Shown here in pieces: positions 1-11,280 of a DNA stretch of 64,000 bases. The notes beneath the pieces are model-generated. The model ran no database searches, was not told the origin of the DNA, and was given only the letters and a program-made list of their open reading frames with translations. The stretch is from Acer yangbiense. Its lineage: Eukaryota > Streptophyta > Magnoliopsida > Sapindales > Sapindaceae. Made by a program: the position numbers and the translations under genes. The stretch lies in the NCBI GenBank assembly GCA_008009225.1, contig CM017771.1, forward strand, positions 17,271,139 to 17,335,138, given 5' to 3'. Within the stretch, counting starts at the first letter, position 1, and every line of letters starts with the position of its first letter.

Positions 1-96
1 TGCATTGATTGATTTTCCTAACTTCCTAGGTTCCAGTGTGTGGGCACTAGAATAAAACTACAGTTTCATGGTTGCATTTCCAAAAAAATATATCTC

Positions 97-437
97 GAGA
101 ACTATTTTTAAATTATTGCTGTTTTGCCTGTCTTGTATGCTAATAATCCTTGTTATGCAGAATGAAATTTTACTCTTCTTCTTGTCTCTATGCCTGTTTC
201 CGTGGATAATTATTATGAATAATATTATGATGCAAGAACACCATTTCTCTTTGTTGCAACACGAGACTGAAAAACTTAGGAATGACATAGAAAAAATGTG
301 CAATGAATTGAGGTCTGTTTTTATAGAGTTACTAAACAAGATCTTGTTGCATTATATCTTGTGAAATTTTACATGATGGTTGTTTGCTCATCATATTGCA
401 ATGACATTATCAAACTCATTATTCATTAGATTGCAGT
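97..437 (+). repeat. 341-bp dispersed repeat, copy 1 (captured exon-intron fragment)
   Basis: This block recurs at 3599-3939 with the same length and only about four base differences by eye. It contains a short exon-like stretch (237-312) with an AG acceptor in front and AG/GTCTGT behind. It encodes LLQHETEKLRNDIEKM, a coiled-coil motif that resembles the DUF1640/CCDC90-like mitochondrial family of plants (family call from memory, moderate). The block ends at an intron-like TTAGATTGCAG acceptor. Intron flanks are kept, so DNA-level capture or duplication is likelier than retroposition. No terminal inverted repeats were recognised. Confidence 0.6.
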
Positions 438-2596
438 CGAAAAATCAGTAAGGGAAGATCATCGATCATGATTATTTGAGTAGAGAAGAAGTGAGAAGAA
501 GCAAAACGTTTCTATTTTGCGAGAGAGAGAGAGAGAGAGAGAGTAAAGTCCACCAAAATCTTTGGGGAGAAGGCTGGACATGTTATAGCATTTGATATTT
601 ATATCTCTGACCATCAAGTCTACCAAAATCCATAACTTAAGAAAATCCTTTAAAATATAATCCTAATTGAATAGACATTGATTCTTGTAGACATTTTTAA
701 AGTCTCAATTCAATACACCTGGATTTAGAAGGATTCTTTAAAAGTCCATAGAAATCTGAATTGAATATCACTAGATTAATATAGACTCTTTAAATGTCTG
801 AATTGATTACACGGGGATTTATAATATCTTTAAATGTCCTCAAGAATCCTAATTGAATACACCCCCCTTAATCTAATGTTTTGGATCTGACCAAATAATT
901 TCCATGGATCCGAAATTATGGCCGATGCATCCACCGCTTGGGTTGGCAGAGTTCTCACCAGGTTCGTTGTTACTGTTGCTAGAAACCAATTGGCTATTTG
1001 GCTAAGTTGCTCCATCCTCTTAGTCATATGGCTCAAAAGCTTTACTTTCTTCAATCAGAACCTCCAAAATGTTAATACAAACATAATTGTTGAGAATAAA
1101 TTCATAGGTTTTATTATTGATAGCAAATCATTATTTATACAGGAATTTCTATTTAAATTTTAAACTAAACAAACTTTTATTTTCTTTAAATCAAATAAAA
1201 TGTTATCGCAACAAATTCAAGTTGTTACGGGGTTGAATTCTTCTATTGCAACTAGAAATTATTAATGTTATTGATGTTTTGAATGCTTACATTTTCGTAT
1301 TGCAACTGTACATTTTAATATCTTCATAAATTAATTAATAAATAATAATTTTTGGATTAATTAATATCTTATCTATTTAACAAATTTTATATGGTCCTTA
1401 CGTTATTAATTGTAAACTTTTAATATTATATTCAAAAACCGCTTTCAAATACAATCATGTTAGAGAACCCATATGTAAAGTTAGAAATTAAGGATGGATC
1501 GAAATGAATCCCACATTGAAAGCTAGAAAAAATGGGCCGGAATCAATCCCACATTGAAAAAATAAAATGCAAGATAATGGTGTAATATTGTTAATGATAT
1601 AAATCATCAATAGACCAAGTAAGCTTTCCACTAGGACGCTTCTTAACATGAGAAATGGCCACCAGGAGATCCATAGTGTAAAGATGAAATTCCAAGAAAG
1701 ATTTAGAAATATACCACATCAGCATTGCAAGTGGCCAGAAAATAGTTTAAAAAGATAAGATTCCTCCCAATTGCCAACATAGGCGAGAGATTCAAAATTT
1801 GGCAGGGGCCTCACTTTAACAAACCAACCATCCTATATTTTTTGGAAGAGAAAACCTTCTAGAAGCCAGTTCAGCCATGATCACATGGGCTAACATCCAA
1901 CATCCAATCCTTGCAATCCACGTCATCATCAGACTAAAAAGTGGCATCAAAAAGCAAATTGTTCCCTCAGACAAAATGAATTTTAAATATTTTAGAGGCT
2001 GAAATAATGCCATCCAATGGGTAAGGGACACATGTCCGCCCAATTGGTTTGAATTGTATTGTAAATGGACCTTGAGTCCCAATAAAATTCTCCCCAAGCT
2101 TTTCTCCTTTATTTTACAAAGCATTTTACTTGGTCATTTTGGTGATCTTTGAAGAGCTTCTTTGAACGTCGGAAAACCCGGCATCGATTCCGGCAATCCT
2201 TTTTCACCTTAAAAACCAAACAAAACTCTACTTTTCCAGATTTCATCATAGCTTCATTTTCTCTCCTGGAGAAACAAAGTTCTACTCAAATTAACCCAGA
2301 AAATCTCAAGAACTCTCTTGGAGAGATTTCTTCAAATCTGGTTAACAAAAAATTTAAGGTGTTAACATATATATATATATATAATCTTTCTATTATCAGT
2401 TCGTCCTGACAATAAATATATCAGGACGAAGAATATGGACCATAGATACAGTACTAGTCTTTTGGGTTGTATAGTTATCCAGAAAAATATAACCAAGTAT
2501 GAAAACTTAACAAATCAAACTAACAAATCATGCTAAAAAATTCAAATCCAATTAATCAACTTTGTTTTTTTCGGGTTCAATAATAACAATTAGTTA
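438..2596. other. Intergenic region with MITE remnant and microsatellites
   Basis: No supportable gene was found. There is a (GA)n run at about 521-543, a MITE-like remnant at about 605-870, and a pair of AATCCCACATTGAAA direct repeats near 1506 and 1543. A (TA)n tract lies near 2367-2383. Short open frames here have no recognisable domain. The stretch is the 3' flank of the minus-strand glycosyltransferase gene. Confidence 0.5.
605..870. mobile_element. Degenerate MITE remnant with CAATTGAATACACCCCC-type end
   Basis: The right end reads AATTGAATACACCCCCCTTA, a terminal signature common in plant MITEs. Inside are several diverged copies of an ATTGAATA/TTTAAAGTC subterminal motif, which is how these MITEs are built. 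The matching left end is not clear, so the copy is truncated or strongly diverged. The superfamily is not settled. Confidence 0.4.
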
Positions 2597-4592
2597 TTAC
2601 ATAGATGTTAGGTATGGATTAAAATCAAGCCACATTGGCACTATCTGCATCAAAGGTTGCAAAGTATTTGGCAGGAACTTTCTTGCAAATAAAAAACATA
2701 TAGATGTAATTTTTCCATTATAAGTACAATTCTCACCCAACCTAATTCGATTCAAAAATTCATCAGAAACATCTTGCCTCCCAAATTTTCCCGGGTGTGG
2801 ACCGCTCTTGGACCAATCAACCCAAGTAATGCTCCGATTTGAGTTCTCTTCCGGTGCAAAAATGTTCACAAGCGTAGGAAAATAGTGTTCGTCCATGTAA
2901 CATGGCGGAGAACAATGTTCTTGAAAAATAGGGTAATACTTACTATCCGATATGATTTCAATGGCAAGTTTCCGATTTAACTCGAACCATTGGGAGCCTT
3001 TCCGCCATTGAGAGATTGATATAGTAGGAAACATTTGAGGGTTGTATCTGCCACGACCGACATTTCTCGGATCATCATAAGAAGCAATGTAGGTTTCATT
3101 AGTGTTAATGAGGTAACTATATGTTGTAGTGAAGTTGAATAAAGGTATGCAAGTCTCTGAAAGTAACACAAATCTTTGGTTGGTGAATTCTAGGAGTGCA
3201 TTGCCTAAAAGGCGCCTCATAGCATCAACCATATTAGGTTTGCCCCATTCCACTGGCTGTAGTAAAAGAGAAAAAAAACATGTCATGAATTGTTCTACAT
3301 AAAATTACTATAATGGTGATATGTATAAAAATCTAACTGTCTCCAAACATGATACGAGTGAAATTATTTGAACTCGCCTATTGTACTTGTACCACAACCA
3401 GAGATGTTACCAGTTTAATGTAATATATATAAATGTATATGTTCTTTGAGGTATTTCTCTATATATATTGTAGTTGAAATTAGAATTCCCTAACTTATAA
3501 TTTCAGTTTGAAATGTAAGGAATTATGTTACTGTCTTACTTAGTTTGAATTGGTTTTTAATTGATAGAATGAAGGATTGACGAATTCTGAAATCAAGGGA
3601 GAACTATTTTTAAATTATTGCTGTTTTGCCCGTCTTGTATACTAATAATCCTTGTTATGCAGAATGAAATTTTACTCTTCTTCTTGTCTCTATGCCTGTT
3701 TCCGTGGATAATTATTATGAATAATATTATGATGCAAGAACACCATTTCTCTTTGTTGCAACACGAGACTGAAAAACTTAGGAATGACAGAGAAAAAATG
3801 CGCAATGAATTGAGGTCTGTTTTTATAGAGTTACTAAACAAGATCTTGTTGCATTATATCTTGTGAAATTTTACATGATGGTTGTTTGCTCATCATATTG
3901 CAATGACATTATCAAACTCATTATTCATTAGATTGCAGTAAAATGAAAGTAAAATTAAATATGAAAAATATTCCTCATAATATCATTTGTATGCATGAAT
4001 CAAGAACTTAGTATAAAATATGCAAGAAACAACTCACCTTGCTAGGGATTCTTCTTCCATAAAACACAGAATTCAAAGGCAGTGAATCATTATAAGAAGG
4101 ACTGGGGTGAACATAAATGGAATAAAGCCCTTCATGCCCTTGAAAGAATTTCTCCCACAAAGGAGCCAAAGGCATAGGTCCCTTTGTCAAGAACATGAAG
4201 GCAACTTTAGGGACATGCTCCAATGGGAACAATTCAATTCTAGGAACCAACGATGCACGCCTAAACAATTCGCCATCATCCATATCGTGCATGATGATCA
4301 TCGGTTGTGATCTATCATCTGGGGGTGGCGGTCGTGGCAGTTCCGGGGGTGATAATGGTGGTGATGACAGTACTGACTCTTGTTGAGATAGTAGTACTGG
4401 TAAGGATGATGGTGCAAGGGAGACTTGGTTGGCTTGTAAGTTGAATGAGAAGCTTTTAGCATATAAACAAAGTGTGATTCCAAGTGAGAAACCAATAACA
4501 AAGAACACTAAATGAAATACATGGCTTAATTGTAAATGGAATTTAAAAAGTTTTGCAAATATTGGAGAATTTTGTTGTTGTGCATTCCCCAT
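2597..4592 (-). CDS. BC10-like glycosyltransferase (Core-2/I-branching, DUF266), two exons
   Basis: Exon 1 is 4592-4038 (185 codons) and exon 2 is 3256-2597 (219 codons plus stop). They are joined in phase 0 through GTGAGT...CTACAG, giving about 404 residues, normal for plant Branch-domain (PF02485) proteins. A single signal-anchor lies at about residues 24-45, followed by a proline-rich stem (about 75-95, SPPLSPPELPRPPPPDD). The lumenal domain starts near 125 with KVAFMFLTKGPMPLAPLWEKF. RRLLGNALLEFTNQRFVLLSE and DWSKSGPHPGKF are hallmark blocks of the family. The protein is a type II Golgi membrane enzyme, inferred by analogy with rice BC10 to act on wall or arabinogalactan glycans; donor and acceptor are unknown. 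A (CT)n tract lies in the 5' leader. The intron holds a dispersed 341-bp repeat. The gene appears intact. Confidence 0.88.
3599..3939 (+). repeat. 341-bp dispersed repeat, copy 2, inside the glycosyltransferase intron
   Basis: It is co-linear with 97-437, with no indel seen and about four substitutions. It lies antisense in the intron of the glycosyltransferase gene (3257-4037). It carries the same exon-like piece, with the two substitutions restoring R codons where copy 1 has I and C. Both copies start and end at the same base, so this is a defined unit and not a random duplication. Confidence 0.6.
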
Positions 4593-7500
4593 TATCGTCT
4601 TCTCTCTAATTCAGAGAGAGAGAGAGAGAGAGAGAGCTACCAGCTAGTTAAATTGAGTGTACAAGTTGAAAAACTTAAGGCGAAAGATAAGATGGCATGC
4701 ATGTGTTTTGGTCTATGTTTACCTTGGATTTGGAAAATTTAGTGTGTTTTTATTCAAAGACTTGAAGAAGAAGCTATATGGAAGAAGCATAAGAAACACG
4801 AAATCGAATAAAAAAATGGATGGCACTACTAGTACTGCTTCAGGCCTTTCGATTATATAATGAAGCTACTTGTTTTTTTTTTTTTTTTATAATGTTTATT
4901 GATATAATCAAGTTTGGGGGAAGAAATAGATCTATGAATCATTATGGTGAATTTTGATTACCATATGGAAATTTGGTATATTGCCAACTGATTTTGAACA
5001 TTAAAAACTCTGAAAAAACAAGAGAACCAAAATCTGTGGACTAATCATAATTTAATGATAATGAACGTTTCATAAAATTCTTAGAAGTTAAAAAGAGTTC
5101 TAATCAAAAGAAATCATATGTACCTTAAGCCAATTTGTTAATTTGCTTGATTAGGAGGGAATTAAAGTCCCCCATTTTTGATTTATGTGAAATCACAATT
5201 GTCCCAAAATGAGTTTTGAAATATATACATACAGTACATTGAAGAGAGATCAAAAAGCAAAGCCTGAAAACAGAGGAATTTTCAAGTTATCATGCCAATT
5301 GCTTTCAATTTTCAAATGTTTTTAAGTAAAAAAACCGTTGAATTTGATTTTTTTTATATATAAATATAGTCTCAAACACACGTTTAGTTTAATTAAATTA
5401 TAGCACAGCCAATGCGGATTTAGGAAGTAATTGAATATCAAACTTGTATAGTGGCATCAAATAATTGACACTTGAAATTTGAAGTCTCGTCAAAGTAACC
5501 CAAATTCACAAACTATTGCTTGTCAACGAAGAGCCCAATCTCTGACCTAAAAAGCAAGTTTAGTGGGTTAGGGGAAGATCAGATTCTAAAGGTTAGTGGG
5601 TTGGAGGTCAAAACAAAATCAAACCAATCTCATCAATACCCAACTTGACTATCATTAATGATCATGCACATTTTCCTTTTGGCCTTTGATAGATAATTAT
5701 TGGTTAACGCCAAATGCTACTTTACCTAACCAAATGATGTGACATCATTATAATCCATTCATTTAAATCATACAAATCTAATACAATTTAAATGAATAGA
5801 TTACAATGATACCACATCATCTAGACATCAGATTTGGATACTAAATTTAAACAAAGTAGCATTATTGATAATTTGATATTAGTATAAGAGAATCATGAAA
5901 GGAAATTTGATTCCATGGGAGGAGGAATAAGTTCTCTTCGAAACAGGAATATAATTCCTGATCTGTATATGGGACCCACATAATTTAATTCCCGACCGAT
6001 TTTAGTAAACATTATAATCACAAATCAGAGATGAAGTTCTGTTTCTCTCGTTAAACACACCCTAATTGAATTACATCAATGAGCCAGTCCATATGCTTGT
6101 TTTCCTGGATAGTTATGAGAATTGAATATCTAAAAGCATTGCATATGCAGGGACACAAAATGCTCTCATGAACAACAATTAGCACTCACTGACAAGACAA
6201 TCTGTAAAGCATAGAACTTCCAAAAAGCCAAGAATGAATGATTAAGCAGAAAATGGATTTATAGTTTGCTATAAATCCAAATTCTTCAAGAGATGCTTTC
6301 GAAACTCCTGATTGAATTGAGAGCCATAGACATTGGCCAGCTAGACATGTTCAAGCTCCCCAGGCTGTATATAATTGTCCAGATATGGATGTACATCAAA
6401 TGATTGGATACATGTTGAATGTCCAGCTACACTCTCATTCACATAATCACACATCCAAACAGACAAGGACAAAGTGTTTACAAAATTAACAAAAGGAAAA
6501 AACAAATCCCTCTCCATGCTTATATGACCAAAAGCTCTTGACCACAAGAGACCTTATCAGTTGAACTAACTGGTAATCAACAAAACAGTTACAGTTGTGT
6601 TAGATTCAGTGAAACAATAACAAAAAAGATTAACCTAACAGATTTCAAGGGAAGCGTTAAGCTTTCTTGGAAAATCAGATGTTCCAATGACATCCTTGTG
6701 ATATTTGATCAAGCTCCTCAAGTCTACTCCTGTAGTTTCTCCCTGCCATCTAGATGTTATTCATATCACTTACCACATAGTTATTAAAGACGTTATGCGC
6801 AAGGGTCCCTTGGAGCCTGAGGCACACCTTCTTTCAAAAAAACGTGCACAATAGCTTTTTATGAATTTCCCAATGGGAAAAATTCATAAAAATTGCAACC
6901 TAATTTATCCTATAAATTTCAAGTTACTTAGTTAAATGTAAGGTTTAGAACTTTAGAAACGATCAATAACATGACATAATTCATAAAATAATTAACATGC
7001 AAATATACAATCAGCAAACATGTTCAAATTAATCTTTTTTTTTTTTTTTTTTTTTTTTACAAAATGTTCAAATTATTTTCTAAGCTCTAGTTATCCCCAA
7101 CTCAAACAAAACCAACTTCATAACATCATAAATGCATCTTCATGTTGGGTTGTGATTATTGTCTATCTAACATCTCAGGATACCAGCACCATTCAGGAAG
7201 AGGTTGTCTAATTTAACATCTCAGGAAACACTAAATTAATATCAACAAGCTGTGACCACAGATCCTATTTCAATTCATGCTATAGCTTCCTCAATAACAT
7301 TCCTTGCAGAAAAATGAGCAAAATTGTAAGGCCAACGCACAATTTGATAGAAAAGCTGCTGAGAATTTGTCCCAGCTTCAAAAGGTTGACTGAAGACACT
7401 AATGATACATCAAATAATGATAGGTTTATCGTCTAAAAGATTTTTTTTTTCTTCACATCAAAATTACAGAGCAGAGACAAAAAAGCAAGTTGTAATCAAC

Positions 7501-7888
7501 ATTGTTGTTTGATTCATTATGATTCAGTAAACATCACAGAGAAAACCAAAATTAGGAAATCCTTTTGACGAAAGAAGGTATCAAAACTCACAGTGCAGGT
7601 AGAGAAGCAATGGGATCATATCCATTTTACAACAAGTGCACTAAAAATAATCTCAAAGAGAGAATTTTAACTTCATAAATGAATCCCTTACCAAGTATAA
7701 GATGTAAAACCAATCATAGAGAATACTTCAAGACAGCCACAAGCCCCAACCGAAGAAAAGAAAATAAAAAATGAGTATAACTCTATAGCAGAACTAACCT
7801 TAGCACTCGAAATGTTGGAATACAGGGAACAACATAAACCAAGTTCTCTGCAGCAGTCACCAAAAATATTGTCTCTAAAAATTTAATG
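4593..7888. other. Intergenic region between two minus-strand genes
   Basis: This is the upstream region of the glycosyltransferase gene and the 3' flank of the AP-3 delta gene. It holds a (GA)n run at about 4614-4636 (a CT-rich leader on the minus strand, ~25 bp upstream of the ATG), poly-T near 4870-4887, a fold-back MITE at 5713-5863, poly-T at about 7036-7058, and a GTTAAACACACCCTAATTGA MITE-like end near 6052. No coding region could be supported. Confidence 0.5.
5713..5863. mobile_element. Fold-back MITE, about 151 bp
   Basis: The ends AATGCTACTTT and AAAGTAGCATT are inverted. The two arms also share ATGATGTG(A/G), ATCATT and CATTCATTTAAAT in mirror order, so most of the element can form one hairpin. 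No convincing target duplication was found and the superfamily is unknown. Confidence 0.55.
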
Positions 7889-10825
7889 CTACAAAAGGAA
7901 ATCAGGAATAACAGGTGTTTGTGCAACCACATTCAAGGGTCCATCCGCTTTTTGACGAGCTTTATGCCTACCATGGCGATGATTACTCTTTTGTGTTTCT
8001 TTCTTCTGACTGTTATCTTCTTTTTCTTCACCATTCTTCCCTACACTTTTGTGTTTTCTTTCTTTACCATGACTACGATGTTTGCTTTTTCTTGAGCTAG
8101 CAGGGCCACCAGGCATCTCCTCACCACCCAAATTTTCTTTTGATTCCAATGGAAGATCGGTATTCAACTTCTCCTTCCCTTTTTTATTGCTTGATGGCTT
8201 ATCAGACAAGTTACTTCGAGATGAAGTAAGTAACGCTTCATTACCTAAAAGAACATCCCGCACAGCACCTGAAAGCATATCACTATTCAGCTCAGGCTTC
8301 TTGGCTGCTATAGCTATCTCATCTCCATCCAATTTCAGCACAACAGGCCTAGGCTTCGCATTGTTTGGCTTTTTCTTTGAGGCTACTGACTGCTCTGTGA
8401 GCTTAACTAGGTCTGCTGCATTGTCACTGAGTTTATCTTGTGACATAGGGTCATTGGCAGGAGGATACTCATTTGATACAATTTCACCCTTCTCTGAAGA
8501 AAGATAATATAGCCCATGCCGCTTACGGTGCTCTGCAAGCAGAGAAGTGGATTCCTTCAACGGTTCTGACTCATCTTTGCTCTGGAGGTTAGATAGGGGA
8601 GTATCAAACTTTTCCCCATATTGAGGACTGCCAAGAGAAAATGAACTCAACAAAGGCAACTGGGCATCACCGCATATCATTTCCAAGTCAGAAAGATCTT
8701 CCTTAAGTGTTAACCCATCTGGTACAGCAACTCTTTCCTGAGCACTTGTTGAGACGGGGCCAAGCTCCTTGGAAAAGGCATCATGCATCAATTTCACAGC
8801 ATTGGAAGCTTCTGTTCCTTCTCTCGCCAAATTCTGTTCCCCCTGAATTACGGCATTAAGTTTTTCTTTCTTTATCAAATCAATGAAACCAAGAACATTC
8901 TTTGTTCTCTCTTGTATTTCTACATCATGGCTTCTCGATAGTGGGCCCAAGGCTAATTCAACTAGATTTAACAGGTTAACAATAGATTCTTGCGTGAAAC
9001 TGCTCTTCCCAAAAGAAGCAGATGTAGAAGCCTGACCATGAGTAACAGTTACATCCCCATCATTTTCTGTAGAAAGATCTTCAAATGATTGATTTGAGTC
9101 CCTTGGATTGAAACCTCCATCCTGTTCAGAGCAGGCAGGAGCTTCAGATGTTAAATCAGAACTCTCGGGGAATTTTCTCTGAGAGACCGATTCTGGAACT
9201 TCTGATGCCTGATTGCCAGAATCTTTGGAGGAAGCAACATTTTCCTTGTGCAAGAAGTACGAGTGTACACAAGAGATTAATACTTTAAAAGTAGACTGAA
9301 CATACACTGCTCTTATTGAGGATGGCAAGAGACTAGTACGAGGCTGTAATAGTGCCTCCATGAGTTCAAATGGATTCCGTGAAAACTCAACATATTCCCC
9401 CGACAACCAAGCAGCAGCGGATAATATATTGTGTAAGAAAGGATTACCAAGTAACGCAGGATCAATCAGAAGATCACGACTAACATGAACAAGCTCGGGT
9501 CTAACATCCTCGACCCTCATACCAATATCAATTAGCTGATTTTCAATTTCCTCCCCCTTTTGGCAATGCGGGATTCTTGCCATTTCCCCGAGAAGTGATG
9601 CATACCAATCAAAGTCAACAATAACCTCATATACATTTTTAAAACAAGTAGATAAAATTGAACCAAGAATCTTGTTACAAAACTCAGGATCAGATTTAAG
9701 TGCATAATTGACTAAAACCCTGGTTATTTCAGCCACATTACTCTCAGACACCATCGCCATCACAAGACGCAGAGACTCAAGCTTAATATTGAAATCCCCA
9801 TCACTCAAAGACCTGATCACGAAATCTTTATTCTCCTGCACTGCCCATAAGTGCTTGGGTGCAATAATCGAAAGCGCATGTAATCCAAGATACTTCAAAT
9901 TTGGATCATCATCAACCAAAAACTCCTGAATCTTCACAACTGCAAGCTTCACAGCGGATTCATACTCACTCAGGCTACTCACCACAGTCCTAATACACTC
10001 AAACATCAAAGACTTTGCTCCAGTCCTCCTCATATGCTCACAAATCGGCTCAGCAATCCGCTTAGCCAACCTAGGCTCTAACGAAGCCAACTTAGCAAAT
10101 ATCTTCAACACCTTAATCAACAACCAATTGTTCTTGGAATCAACCAAAATCTTATAAAACTCCGGCGCCAATGGTAAATATGATCTGGGGTCTTTCAAAC
10201 TAAGTTCACAAAACACTCCAATGACCGCAGACACAATTATCGGATCAGAACTCTCTAAATTCTCCACTAAACGTTTAAAACAAACCCTAACCGCATCTGG
10301 GTGCTTCTCAAAAACCCTTAAAACAACCGCAATAGCTTTCTTTTTAACAAACGCTTTACTACTAGACAACAAAGTGAAAACCTCAGGAGTTAAATCTCTA
10401 GCAAGATCAATATTTCCGATTCTCGACAAGCATTCAAGAGCCAAACTCACTTCGAACTGGTTGCTACTGTTCATATCCTTGCGCAGTTGGTTGGTGATGA
10501 GAAGCATGACCGGCGTGTCGTCGTTGAACGACTGAGTGATGGCGTGGTACCCGATCTTCTTGTGCAGAAACTGCGGGGACGACACGACTTCTATGGCGTG
10601 AAAAGCAGCAAACGACATATCGAGGCCATGGAGGGAGCTGAGATACGAGAGTTTCTGGAGAGCGACGGATTTGGTGTGGAGGTCGGTGGACTTGATCTCG
10701 CGACGAATCTCGTCCATTGATTTGGAGATGAATAGGGATTCTCGGACTTGTTGCTGGCGAGAAGCCTTGATGAGGTCTTCGAGATTGCGCTGGAAAAGGG
10801 TTTCCATGATTGAAGCTCCCGCCAT
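7889..10825 (-). CDS. AP3D: AP-3 complex subunit delta (delta-adaptin)
   Basis: A single uninterrupted 978-codon frame aligns by eye along its length with plant AP-3 delta; the Arabidopsis protein (PAT4/delta-ADR) is shorter, about 870 residues. The N-terminal HEAT-repeat adaptin trunk covers about residues 20-560, with blocks such as FVKKKAIAVVLRVFEKHPDA, DPNLKYLGLHALSIIAPKHL and LIDPALLGNPFLHNILSAAA. An acidic/serine-rich hinge follows (about 560-880). The C-terminus is lysine/histidine-rich (KHRSHGKERKHK) and ends NVVAQTPVIPDFLL. The protein is a large subunit of the heterotetrameric AP-3 coat that sorts cargo from Golgi/endosome to the vacuole. The start MAGASIMETLFQRNLEDLI is chosen because family similarity begins there. 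The gene has no intron and appears intact. The extra length lies in the hinge. Confidence 0.95.
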   Translation of the reverse strand: MAGASIMETLFQRNLEDLIKASRQQQVRESLFISKSMDEIRREIKSTDLHTKSVALQKLSYLSSLHGLDMSFAAFHAIEVVSSPQFLHKKIGYHAITQSFNDDTPVMLLITNQLRKDMNSSNQFEVSLALECLSRIGNIDLARDLTPEVFTLLSSSKAFVKKKAIAVVLRVFEKHPDAVRVCFKRLVENLESSDPIIVSAVIGVFCELSLKDPRSYLPLAPEFYKILVDSKNNWLLIKVLKIFAKLASLEPRLAKRIAEPICEHMRRTGAKSLMFECIRTVVSSLSEYESAVKLAVVKIQEFLVDDDPNLKYLGLHALSIIAPKHLWAVQENKDFVIRSLSDGDFNIKLESLRLVMAMVSESNVAEITRVLVNYALKSDPEFCNKILGSILSTCFKNVYEVIVDFDWYASLLGEMARIPHCQKGEEIENQLIDIGMRVEDVRPELVHVSRDLLIDPALLGNPFLHNILSAAAWLSGEYVEFSRNPFELMEALLQPRTSLLPSSIRAVYVQSTFKVLISCVHSYFLHKENVASSKDSGNQASEVPESVSQRKFPESSDLTSEAPACSEQDGGFNPRDSNQSFEDLSTENDGDVTVTHGQASTSASFGKSSFTQESIVNLLNLVELALGPLSRSHDVEIQERTKNVLGFIDLIKKEKLNAVIQGEQNLAREGTEASNAVKLMHDAFSKELGPVSTSAQERVAVPDGLTLKEDLSDLEMICGDAQLPLLSSFSLGSPQYGEKFDTPLSNLQSKDESEPLKESTSLLAEHRKRHGLYYLSSEKGEIVSNEYPPANDPMSQDKLSDNAADLVKLTEQSVASKKKPNNAKPRPVVLKLDGDEIAIAAKKPELNSDMLSGAVRDVLLGNEALLTSSRSNLSDKPSSNKKGKEKLNTDLPLESKENLGGEEMPGGPASSRKSKHRSHGKERKHKSVGKNGEEKEDNSQKKETQKSNHRHGRHKARQKADGPLNVVAQTPVIPDFLL

Positions 10826-11100
10826 TGAAGAACAAAACTGAGAGAGGAAGCAAAAACAGTTACTGGGTTTGATATCTGTTGAATTGAGACATAGTTTCGA
10901 AGAGATTTGGTTTGATTTTATTTTTGTTGTTGTTTTGATGGGAGGATTTCAGGTTTTTAACGAGTTCGAATTGTTTGAGTTTTGTCTGCGAAGAAAAACT
11001 ACAGGGAATTAATTGGGTTATATTTGATAGACGCCGATGAATATTCTTTAAAATTATAATTTCGTCATTTTTACAGGGAAAATAATGACATTATTTTATA
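10826..11100 (-). promoter_or_regulatory. 5' leader/promoter region of AP-3 delta
   Basis: About 275 bp of unique-looking sequence separates the AP-3 delta start from the first transposon (SINE tail at 11128). It must hold the leader and core promoter. No clear TATA box was picked out, so the assignment is by position only. Confidence 0.4.
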
Positions 11101-11127
11101 AAATTTAAGGCCTCGTTGTAGATCATG

Positions 11128-11280
11128 TTTTTTTTTTTTTTTTTTTTTTGTAGACAGAGAGAGAGAGAGGAGATCAAAGGAGGAGTATGTGTAAGTGTAA
11201 CGGGTGAGGAAGAGATATGACTTGAACCCATAACCTGATAGATTTAATGTAACGTTGTTACCACTACACCAACTCCGTTG
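11128..11280 (-). mobile_element. tRNA-derived SINE
   Basis: Read on minus, it starts with a pol III A-box-like TTGGTGTAGTGGTAAC (11264-11279). A B-box-like GGTTCAAGTC follows at 11219-11228. The body ends in a CT-rich stretch and then a 22-base A tail (poly-T at 11128-11149 on plus). A box, B box and A tail together define a SINE. Target duplication is not clear because a MITE nest adjoins. Confidence 0.75.

Noticed and set aside
918..1163. Two overlapping open frames on opposite strands (830-1163)
   Set aside because: No recognisable domain, no splice context, and low complexity downstream; could be a relic of a transposon Myb/SANT gene but not supportable.
1816..2409. Open frames flanking 2130
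   Set aside because: No conserved motif; the sequence looks like transposon or 3' flank DNA.
4107..4386. Plus-strand frames over glycosyltransferase exon 1
   Set aside because: Antisense shadows of a well-supported coding exon.
6341..6547. Minus-strand 68-codon frame
   Set aside because: No motif and no splice context; 3' flank of AP-3 delta.
8082..8507. Plus-strand frame of 141 codons
   Set aside because: Antisense shadow of the AP-3 delta hinge; Ser/Phe-rich composition follows from the real gene.
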